Source of the DNA: Saxidomus purpurata
Lineage: Eukaryota > Mollusca > Bivalvia > Venerida > Veneridae
Assembly (NCBI GenBank): GCA_022818135.1
Contig: JAFMSR010000003.1
Location: 37,676,595 to 37,740,594, forward strand
Reading direction: 5' to 3'
Length of the DNA: 64,000 bases
Shown: positions 27,101 to 39,100 of the stretch, one piece after another
Position numbering within the stretch: the first letter of the stretch is position 1
Layout of the letters: every line of letters begins with the position of its first letter
Notes under the pieces: model-generated
What the model was told of the DNA's origin: nothing
Database searches by the model: none
The model's input: the letters and a program-made list of their open reading frames with translations, nothing else
Program-made: the position numbers and the translations under genes

Positions 27101-30100
27101 AGAATACACATCAAATTTAGTACACATTAACTTTACAATATTTATCAAACTTGGTACATCAAATTCAATACACATTAACTTTACAATATGTATCAAACTT
27201 GGTACACAGGTTGACAATATGTACACAATTTAGTACACAGGTAAACAATGTGCAGGTATATTACATGTATAACAGTGTACATATCTACTCACTCTCCTCA
27301 GTTTCTGGTGAAGCAGCCATGCAGCAAAAAGTAAAATAAAGGTTGATGTTTTAATTAAAATAAAATCAAAGAGGAACATATCCTTGGTTAAAGTTTGGAC
27401 TGTATATAAAAGCAAGTAAATTGTTAGGGCTTTACACACACTTTCAACAAAATTTCAGTAATGGAAGCCAGGAATTCGAAGTTCTTCCACCAGTACTAAT
27501 TTTGAACTGACAATTTTTCCAGAAGAAACAGTGACAACTTGGTTACTAAGCAGCATTTGTTTTGGATACTAACTTGTTACATTACTAATATGGACATTTA
27601 CAATGGTAGTATTTCAATGTCTATGGAAATAAAGACCAATGCAACACTACACCCAAATCTGTTGTTTTTTCACAGTCTACACTGGTCATGGTTTACATTA
27701 ATCATAGTCTACACTAGTCATGGTTTACCATAACATAAATCATGGTCTAAACTGGTCATAAATTTACCAGAACATTAATCATGGTCTTCACTGGTCATGG
27801 TTTACCAATACATTAATCAGAGTCTACATAGGTCATGGTTTACCAGTATATTAATCAGAGTCTACACTGGTCATGGTTTACCAGTATACCAGTACATTAA
27901 TCAGAGTCTACACTGGTCATGGTTTACCAATACATTAATCAGAGTCTACATAGGTCATGGTTTACCAGTATATTAATCAGAGTCTACACTGGTCATCGTT
28001 TACCAATACATTAATCAGAGTCTACACTGGTCATGGTTTACCAATACATTGATCAGAATCTACACTGGTCATGGTTTACCAGTATATTAACAGTACAGGT
28101 CAGGTTTACCAATACATTGATCAGAGTCTACACTGGTCATGGTTTACCAGTATATTAATCAGAGTCTACACTGGTCATGGTTTACCAGTATATTAATCAG
28201 AGTCTACACTGGTCATGGTTTACCAGTATATTAATCAGAGTCTACACTGGTCATGGTTTACCAGTACATTAATCAGAGTCTACACTGGTCATGGTTTACC
28301 AGTACATTAGTCATGGTCTACATTGGTCATGGTTTACCAGTACATCAATCAGAATCTACACTGTCTACCATATATTAATCAGAGTCTACACTGGTCATGC
28401 TTTACCAGTACATTAATCATGGTCTACATTGGACATGGTTTACCAGTACATCAATCACTGTCTACACTGGTCATGCTTTACCAGTACATTAATCATGGTC
28501 TACATTGGACATGGTTTACCAGTACATCAATCACTGTCTACATTGGTCATGCTTTACCAATACATTAATCATGGTCTACACTGGTCATGGTTTACCAATA
28601 CATTCAGAATCTACTGTTACCAGTATTAATCAATCTACACTGGTCATGCTTTACCAATACATTGATCAGGTCTTCATTGGTCATGGTTTACCAGTACATC
28701 AATCACGTCTACATTGGTCATGGTTTACCAGTATATTAATCAGAATCTACATGGTCTGGTTCCATACATTGATCGACACTGGTCATGGTTTACCAGTATA
28801 TTAATCATGGTCTACATTGGTCATGCTTTACCAGTACATTAATCATTGTCTTCATTGGACATGGTTTACCAGTACATCAATCACTGTCTACATTGGTCAT
28901 GGTTTACCAGTACATTAATCATGGTCTTCATTGGTTACATTGGCAGAAGAGGATTAGGCTTTATGTAAAATTTCAACAGTTTATAGCTGGTCATAAACTG
29001 CTTACAGTTTTGGATTTCAGACCAGCATAGTACCTTTACTAAAGTTTAAGTTTCAAATAAAAAAGGAAAATACAAAGTAGTATACTTCTGTGGTGCTGGT
29101 AAATATTAGTTAAAATTTTGAGTTACAAATTTCAGGAAAGACAAAAGCTCAGTAAAACAGGGAAAATAGGGTAGCATTATTGAAATTATAGCACATTATA
29201 TACATGTACTATTGTTGGCATTCTATTCCCATGCATGGGGAAAAATGTAGGCTCTTGCAATGGATTAAAAGCAAAACAATCTGAAAAAAGTCTTATTGGT
29301 TAAAACATAATACATATAATGTCACCATAGTTTTGTGTAACCTAGCATGAGTCTGAATAGAATATGCCCATTGGGTAACATACATAAGCTCAATTACTGT
29401 GTTAAATGACTTGCATGTCTGAAAATCAACATTCTGTTCATTATTTAGTATGAGATCAAACACAACATCAATGGCAAAAATGGGGTTTAAAACTGAATAA
29501 AAATTGGCAAATCATTCTTCAGTTTAAGTCATCTGGCAAATATGGCATGACGATTCTTTGAGATGACTTCATGTAATGTCTGTTCATGAACTGTGTATTC
29601 CAGTATTATTAGACATACCTATTTTCTGAAATGTGGCCTTCCATCTTTGCAAGAAAACATCAAAGTCCTGTTGGAATTTTGGACTGCTTGTTGCTTTTGT
29701 TAAATATTCTGCCTGGCCTGACAACTGTTGTACTTTGTCCTCATGTGTTTTCATTGCTTTTTGTTTAATCTGTAAACAAAAATATTTTTTACAACAGTCA
29801 GCTAATATAGCCTATATCTGCATTTCAAAATTTCCATAAATTCAGGAGAGACCTGATAATCAGGAACACAACCAAGCTATCGAAATTGAAAATATATTAT
29901 GAGGAGAATAACATTTCATATTACAAAGTAACTAAATAAGGTAATCAGTACATTTAATGTCTTCCCAACCCCAAAAAGAGAGAATTTATTTAGATTATAT
30001 ATCACTAGAGGCTAAAACAATCATAAATATGGAAGGGGAAAAACTGGAAACAAAGATCTCATGCTATGTTGGAGACCAAAAATATCATTCATTCAAACTA

Positions 30101-33100
30101 GTGAAGTACTTTATTCACAGAAAAACACAAAAACTTGCAGACTCTAGGTCTGCTATTCTATTTAATTCTCCATTTGAAAGAGAGACTTGTTGTTTTTTTT
30201 CGTTCATTTACTGCACTTATTTCAGAAATGCCTGACTTACTTTAGATTGCTCCACCTGTTTAGTTATATCTCCTGCATCTTCCGCGATCATCTCTGCCGA
30301 ACTGACCCATTTTTCATAAGTTCCGACTAAATCTTGTAACGAATTCAGTTCATCATAAAACTTTTTCGAGTCAACATTAATTTCCACTTTTCTTTTAGTT
30401 TCACTGAGCATTTTCTGTAAAGTCTCCCAGCGTTTTTCTAAGCTGTCTGTTGTCTTGGTAACATTTTCATATGGTTCACCAGCTGTAAAAGAGGTAAGAA
30501 ACTGAAGGCCCAGAATTACAACATCAGCAGATTACTTTTCATATTTGCTTATGAGCTTTTGTTTTATCTTGTTTTTTAACTAGTTTTTCTTCCAAAAATT
30601 AATTCATTTTTGCTCTTTATGTCTTAATGGAAATATGACATCATACTAATCTTTACTTCTTTAATTGATCAAATTTCTAAAAATTGACATGTGCATCTTT
30701 GTACAAAAGCCATTTGTTGTTTTATAGCGATGCTCAATGAAGCTTTTATCAACTGAAAACTGCATGTGCTAGCAGATCATTATCTACATTGTTTACAATG
30801 ACTCATGTATATACAAGGTTAAACTTTGACAAAAAGAAAGGAAAAGCTAGATAAATCATATGAGTTACCTACCTTGCCTGAGTTCACTGGACAGAGTTTG
30901 TCCCAATGTGAGCAATCTCTGGATGGTACTTGACTGGTTTTCAATTTCATTTTGAGTATCCTGCAACAATAATTGCCACAAAAAGTCAGACATCATCAAA
31001 ATGACATTGCTATTTTTAAACCAATAGTCTCAAGTAACTTAATTTCAGTAACTTTGACAGAAATATAGTAAATGTACACCTCTAAACTTGATGATAAACT
31101 GAAATACTGTTTTACTAAGTTTATAAAACAAGAGCTGTCAGTATGCCATATTCCCTACGGCAGGTGGTTCTGACACTAAAATAGAAAAGATGTATGGCTG
31201 ATGCATGAATTATTGTTATGAAATCCGTATCGTTGCTTTGGTAATTTAATTTTGACCTTGACCTTTAAGCTTGGAACTTTGGTGTTCCTCACATGGTTCA
31301 TACAAAACTTAAAGCTTTATCGAAATGAAAGAATGAATGAACAAACAAATTAACAAAGGAAAGATCGAAGGAACATTTTAAGGAAGACTAAATGAAGGAC
31401 GGAATGAATGAATGAATGAATGAATGATGAGATAAACTTCAGTGACAACAAAGAAAATATCCAGGAAGTATAATTTTTAAGATGCATTAAGCAATGCGTA
31501 ACATTGTCCACTAGTTGCAGTAATAATAATAATTATAATATCATTTATATAGGCAACACAGTTGGGCGAGCCCAGTCGTCCCTGTGAGCCTCCTGAAATA
31601 TGTACATGGTTATTTACAACATGATTATGATGACACACTATTAAACATTTGTAAAACAAAACTAAACAGTATTGAAATGATGCAGGAGAACAAGTAGAAA
31701 ATATTAGATTTCTGTCAGCAGAGGTTATGATGGAAAGCTGCAATACCTCTATTAGAACAACTTGCTCTTCTGTTGTAAATGAGTCCTGGTCCTCATCACC
31801 AGCCAGCAGTTCCAAACCAGACTCAATCCTCTCAAACCACTCATCCAGTTTCTTCATATCCTGATCAAACTCAAACTTGACTGTGGAATCCACTTTGCGC
31901 TTCTTAGCTGCTGCTGGCTCTGGACTTCTCAGTTTGGCTTCTGCTGATACCTCTATGGGTTCTTCTGAGATATCTGGAATCTCACTGAGTTCAAGTCCCA
32001 GGTTTACAATCTGTATTGAAAGAGATTCAAGATGTGAGAATCATTCACACAGTTACGTTTACTGTTTTATAAAACCAAAAACCAAGCTCCATTTCCAGTG
32101 TCCAGTGATAAACCTTTTTCTGTATATCAACCTTTTTTAAAAATATGATACACTAAACAAGGGCGGCCCTACGCCACCCGAGTACAACTGCTTTTAAATT
32201 TGGGCTCTGTGACCTAGTTTTTGACCCCAGATGACCCATATTTGAACTTGAGCTAGAAATCATAGAAACAACCTTTCTGACAAATTTCCAGGATATTTGG
32301 GCTGAAAAGTTACCTCTAGAGTGTTAACAAGGCTTTTCCATATTTGGGCCTGTGACCTAGTTTTTGACCCCAGATGACCCATATTGAAACTTGAGTTAGA
32401 AATCATCGAAACAACCTTTCTGACAAATTTCCAGGATATTTGGGCTGAAAATGTTACCTCTAGAGTGTTGACAAGGTTTTTCCACATTTGGGCTCGTGAC
32501 CTAGTTTTGACCCCAGATGACCCATATTCGAACTTGGGCTAGAAATCATCAAAACAACCTTTCTGACATATTTCCAGGATATTTGGCCGAAAAGTTACCT
32601 CTAGAGTGTCAACAAAGGTCTTTCCATATTTGGGTTCGTGACCTAGTTTTGACCCCAGATGACCCATATTCGAACTTGAGCTAGAAATCATCGAAACAAC
32701 CTTTCTGACAAATTTCAAGGATATCTGGGCTGAAAAGTAACATCTAGAGTGTTAACAAGGTTTTGCCATATTTGGGCTCTGTGACCTAGTTTTTGACCCC
32801 AGATGACCCATATTCGAACTTGGGCTAGAAATCATCGAAACAACCTTTCTGACAAATTTCCATGATATTTGGGCTGAAAAGTTACCTCTAGAGTGTTAAC
32901 AAGGTTTTTCCATATTCAGGCTGTGTGACCTAGTTTTTGACCCCAGATGACCCATATTCGAACTTGAGCTAGAAATCATCTTAACAACCTTTCTGACAAA
33001 TTTCCAGGATATTTGGGCTGAAAATGTTACCTCTAGAGTGTTAACAAGGTTTTTCCATATTTGGGCTGTGTGACCTAGTTTTTGACCCCAGGTGACCCAT

Positions 33101-36100
33101 ATGAGCTAGAAATCAACCAAACAACCTTTCTGACATACTGCCAGGATATTTGGACTGAAACAGTAGCCTCTAGAGCCTTAACAAGATTTTTCTATTTTTG
33201 GGTCATGTGACCTAGTTTTTCATCCGAGATGACCCATATTCGAACTCGTGCGAGTAATTACTGGGACAAACATCCTGACCAAGTTTCGTGACAATTGAGG
33301 CAAAAATGTGACCACTAGAGTGTTAACAAACTAAGTGTGGACGGACGACAGACGACGGACATTCATCAATCCTAATAGCTCATCCTGAGCCTACAGCTCA
33401 GGTGAGCTAAAAAAAACTCATAATGATATGAAAGATTAGTGATTTCAAGTCAGCAACTCTAACCACTCATCAGAGGCAGGGTTTTTTTTACTGGCCTTCT
33501 TTTGCAAGTGAGCCAGTGACTATTTCTGTCTGTTCTTCAAGTACTTCAGTTTATATTTTGATGTAGATGGTCTCCAGGACAAAAGGTGCATACTACACAA
33601 ACTACTATGATGTAAAACACTCATATTAGTTGATAAGGTCATGCAAAATGTTCTTCTTTTGCTAGGTAAAGGATGCTTGATAGTGTTTTTAATTATGTGT
33701 GAAACTGCATCAAAATACTTTTTTTATCTTTGGTTGTTTATAGTCCAGGCCGACCCAGGGATATCTCCCTGAATGAACTTGCCAAGACTCCTGACAGGTG
33801 CAGATTGAAGAGAGACAGATGCAGATACAAGGGAATCCTGGTTCAAGACCCTAGCTCTTTTACAAATAGACCCCTTGGTTCTTTTACATGCCCGATGTGA
33901 AGCACCAATACACGTGAGACTACCTCTGAATTTCTAACCACTTCATTTCTAGATTGGTGGGAAACACTGAAAAGCATTTCTGAAATTTCCAATGCCCTGG
34001 CCGTGATTTGAACCAGGAACCTCGCATCAATATACCTTTTTACTCTGGAGCTCCATATTTTCCACAAGACTTTTCCATCTCTCTTGGAAGGCCTCAAGAT
34101 CGGACGAAATCTTTTTGACTGCCTCATCGTTATTGACACATTGCACAATTTGTTGACCCAGTTCATAAATCTCCTCAAACTTCTGAACCTGTATCACCAT
34201 ATCTCTCTCTATCACCTGCAAACAATAGCACACAATGTTAAATACACTGACATGAATTTTTGATACAGAATTATGCCAACACTAAATCCTATCTACCAGA
34301 ACAATAACGGTAGGTATTTTATTGTCAAAAAGGGACATTACTTCATATACAATATTCTTAATGTTAAAAGCCCTTAAAAATCCCTTATATTCTTCAATAA
34401 AGTCAATAGAAGACAAGTAATTCAAACATCAAAACTAAATTGTGTATCATTTTTCTTCTCCTTCCTTATGGTTGTAAAACATAAAAGTCACTAGTTAAGG
34501 ATCAAACTTCAGCAGCCTTGATTTATCATTAATTGCCCAATAATTTTATTGCGTTACAATTTTGCTACAGGGCTAACTTCATACACAGCTGAAAAACATA
34601 CTGCAAATACCACATTAAACATGTTTATGTATTTTTAGAGATTTATCCATGATACCAAATAATCCAAATGACCAACAGCCCCAGAAGAGTTTATTTATTT
34701 TAGGTATCAGGGATAGTGCAAGATACAGAAATCATCCTGTTCCAGAGACATCCCCTGCTTCTTTAACATGCCCAGTGTACAGCACCAATACATCAGACTT
34801 CAGTTTTAGGTCTTATCTGAAAGACCATCAGTTATGATAGTGGAGGAGCATGGGATGGAATCTGCTATCCCTAGGTTACCCGTCCAGCAAGTTAACCACT
34901 AAACCAACAAATCTTCAGAAAAAGAACAAACCTTTAACTCCTGTACTTGGGCAACAGCTACTTTTGAGTCTGACAAATCAGACGTCTTCATTTTTTCAAG
35001 GACCGTCTCCCTGTCTAACAGCCAATCAGAAAACTTAGTCTCATCTTCATTGAAATTCTGCCACTTGAGCAACACCTCCTGTAGGAGGAGCCACTGTTCT
35101 TCTGTCCAATGGCAGATGGTTGCCCAGCGTTTCCCTAGTGACTGCAACTGTCTTTCCATTGCTTCACATGCTGTAAATTTTTTTTTAAAATTAAAAGACA
35201 AATTTTAACAAACAAATGTTTACCTGGATGCATTTCTATAATGCGGCACTTATTTCTACTTTTTCTTCCTTCACAAAATTAAATTTTTTACAAAGACAAA
35301 AAAAAACAACATTACTTGTCAAAGTGAAATCATGTAGTCTGAGCTGATATGTTACCTAGAGATCATTTTACCAATTAAACTTCCATAAAGCAGTAAATAT
35401 GCATTGAACCCTCAATATAACACAATTAGTATTGCTTGAATAAGAAAAGACCAAACTTCCATGAAGACAAGCATTCTGATCATGTGTTGTAAATATCATG
35501 TCTCTACATTGCTTGCTTACAATGTCTTTATATTGCTAACAATGCCTTTACATTGCTTACAACTTCTCTACATGGTTTACAATGTCTCTATATTGCTCGC
35601 TTACAATGTCTTTACATTGCTTATGACTACCCTACTTTGCTTACAATGTCTCTACATTGTTTACAATCTCTCTGACGGCTTAAACTGATACAACAATTTA
35701 GACTGGGACCTGCAAAATATCTTACCAGATTCAGTATTGTTGTCATCCACTACCACCACCATATTTTGTAGACTGTCCACCTTTCTCTGCTGCTGATCAA
35801 GCTCCTCCTGAAGCTTTTTATGATCTTCTACCTGCTGTTTAACCTGGGACAGGTCTGATCCAAGCTTCTTCTCTACACTGATTCTTTCTTCTATTCTTGT
35901 TAACCAGCCTGCCAGCTCATCTAACTGTTGTTGTTGCAATGTCATCAATGTAGTCTGAAGCCTTAAAAATGGCAAATAAAATTGATCTGACTGATTTATT
36001 TCCCTTTTATGGATACTTAACATTTTATTGAGGCAATTAAAACAAGGAGCATGCGCCTAGGCGTGTGATCTTCTGTCAAAGTTCTGAGAAAGAAACCACT

Positions 36101-39100
36101 GTAAAAACCATTAAACAAGTTTCAACTATCAATTCATCACCGAAAGATCACCATTTAAAGGTATTTACTACAGTATTTGTCATTCTAAAAATGACTGATT
36201 AGATTATATTTAGAAAGGTAATTAGATTCAGGATGCAGAAATACCACAAAAATATGTGGAAATATTGCTGGTATTTTTAACTGTTCCAGTCGGTGACAAT
36301 GCCATAATCACTATAATGTCAACATTGATAACTGTATGCACTATAACAAATATCAAAACTAGATGGTTGTTTTTGTCACAAATACATATTTCTTGCATAC
36401 CAGATGGAGATATCTGCAGTTTTTACCAGTGCTGGAAAATCTCATCTTACACCCCCCCCCCCCCCATGTAAGACGACTCGCGTGAAATACTTGTGACGTA
36501 ACATTATAAACAATGTGACGTCACTTTCCAAGACACAGCATCTGATTAACGTTTGTTTTATATTAAAATGCATCATTTCGATAAGTTTGTATTTAAATAT
36601 CTATTTTAAAGTGCAAGACGGTATGCAAGAAAAAGTTTCTACCATGAGAAACTTGGTTCAGATGGAAATATCTGTCACTTCGGGTAACTGTTTCGCAGGA
36701 ACTTGGCAGAGCCTTGTTCCTGCCAAAAACAGTTACCCTCAGTGACGGATATTTCCATCTGAACCGCGTGCTCATGTAAGAAACTAATAGTCTCCCCCAT
36801 GGCAGTTTGTCAATGTTTGTTAAACTGAAACTGATATTAAAATAACACAAAACTATGGTTACATTGGCCCCTTTGCTTTGTCAGAATAACCAACAATCGG
36901 ACAAAATCTAAGTGTAAAAGGGGCATAACTCTGTCAAATATGACCGACCTACAAACTTTGGCGGCAACATGACCCTTATGTCATAAGCAAACAATTGAAA
37001 GTTTGATAAAGGAATCTTAAGAAATGGCAAAGTTATAGCCAACATTAAGTTTTGGACAAAATCTAAGTACAAAAAGGGGCATAACTCTGTCAAATAAGAC
37101 CTTGACCTACAAAATCTGGCGGCATCACAACCCCTTTGACATAAGCAAAAATTTGAAAGTTTGATAAAGAAATCTTAAGAAATGGCAAAGTTATAGCAAA
37201 ATCTTAGTATATAAAGGGGCAAACTCTGTCAAATATGACCTTGACCTACAAACTTTGGCCGCATCACGACCCTTATGTCATAAGCAAACAATTTGAAAGT
37301 TTGATGAAGAAATCTTAAGAAATGGCAAAGTTATAGACAATGTTAAGTTTTGGACAAAATCTAAGTACAATAAGGGGCATAACTCTGTCAAAATGACCTT
37401 GACCTACAAAATTGGCGGCATACAACCCTTTTGATATAAGCAATACAATTGTAAAGTTTGATAAAGAAATCTTAAGAAATGGCAAAGTTATAGCAAAAAT
37501 CTAAGTATAAAAAGGGGCATAACTCTGTCAAATATGACCTTGACCTACAAACTTTGGCGGCATCACGACCCTTATGTCATAAGCAATATAATTTGAAAGT
37601 TCGATGAAGAAATCTTAAGAAATGGCAAAGTTATAGCCAACGTTAAGTTTTTGTGACAAAATCCAAGTACAAAAAGGGGCATAACTCTGTCAAATATGAC
37701 CTTGACCTACAAAAATTGGTGGCATCATGACCCTATTGTCATAAGCAATACAATTGTAAAGTTTGATGAAGAAATCTTAAGAAATGGCAAAGTTATAGCC
37801 AACGTTAAGTTTGTGTGACGGACGGACAAAGCGATCCCTATGTATCGCCTTTTCTCCGAAAGGGCGACACAAAAACTATTTTTAGTAAGTGACCTTGACC
37901 TTAAAAATGTGAAACGGACAGACAGACATCCATGGCAAAAACAATATATCTCCCCCATATTGTATGGGGGAGACATAATTACAAAACAGTGAGCCCTTTA
38001 ATTACAGCAAAGATTTCCCTGTATTAATATGGACAAACTCTTTCAAACTATTTGTTATTACATTCAATCTCATTTGAAAACTAGTCGACATCAATTTAAT
38101 ACAGAAAGATAGAATAAATCTAAAATGGCTTCAAAAACAGAGTCTATGTAATTTTGATAACCACTAACAATAAAAGACTTGGCAGGAATTTTGGATTACC
38201 ACAGGTAAAGATGCTAATTGCAAAATAATTATTGATGATTGCTTTAACACCTGTCTGAGATGCAGAATGGAATCCTTTCATGAATGTGTGCAAAAAGCAG
38301 CTAAATGCCAACTTTATTTATAAGTATTTAACCCTAATTGGTGCCATTCAATTGCTTTTCAGTTTTGTGAGGAATATTCAAGCAGTATTCCGACTTTAAT
38401 CAGTGTGCTATTAAGATTGTTTCTTAAGGATCTCTTACTGTTTTAGTGTAGCTTTCAATGTTTTTTTGATTTAGGAACTTCTCTATTTGTTCAACCAAGA
38501 ACTGAACAAACAAATACTGAATTTCCAGAAACACTATTTTTCCCTTAATCTTTGTAAAAATTACTTTTTACTTGTAGCAGTTACTGGTATACTCTTGCAC
38601 AACAGCAACAAAAAAGATAGCTTATCTCTCCAAGAGTAATCAAGTGAAGTAACTCATTTTTGTTGACCTATTGTAACATATTTCTTACACAATTGAGTTA
38701 CATCCCTTTACACTTGATTCTCTTTTATTTTCAAACTTCACATTCATTGGACAATGCCTCATAATCATCCCAGTTACATGATTTTAGCTGATAGACTGAG
38801 TTTAGTGACCGCTGACCAGTGACATAGGCATTTTCATGCAAAATACAGAAATATATCCAAGTAAACTGTCAATCTAATGATTCAACAGCCCATCATAATA
38901 CATTGTACTAATTGTATAGAATGCAAATCATATGATATCTCTGTTACTTACTTGCTTTGCCTTTCCAGGGCCTTAAGTCTAAGCTCCTCCCATCTGTTGT
39001 TGAGGAGCCCCATTTGGACCCTTATTTCATTCTCCTCATCAGCCTTGACCTTGCCCTCAACAATGAGGTCATTTCCTTCTCGAAGTACTGTCCCTATACT

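Larger units (their letters stand above)
25527..29618 (-). other. 4.1 kb intron between window exons 16 and 17
   Basis: Holds degenerate dispersed repeat (26520-27010), the 50 bp and 38 bp tandem arrays, and a possible 12-nt microexon at 27293-27304. No other coding signal was seen. Confidence 0.75.
35962..38951 (-). other. 3.0 kb intron between window exons 9 and 10
   Basis: Contains the C14 run, fold-back element and alternating tandem-core element. 37880-38950 shows no recognised element or coding signal. Confidence 0.75.

Noticed and set aside
27293..27410. Longer exon version ending at 27293 with acceptor near 27400
   Set aside because: It would insert a hydrophobic, non-spectrin stretch ([10 protein letters not shown]) between R5 and R6, where exon 16 to 17 splicing already fits human spacing.
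28323..29030. Overlapping plus-strand frames reading 'HGLPVHQS'-type repeats
   Set aside because: They translate a 38 bp minisatellite; since 38 is not a multiple of 3 the frame shifts in each unit.
33843..34035. Continuation of an open frame past the exon 12 donor
   Set aside because: It reads into a SINE, and the protein alignment continues in exon 13.
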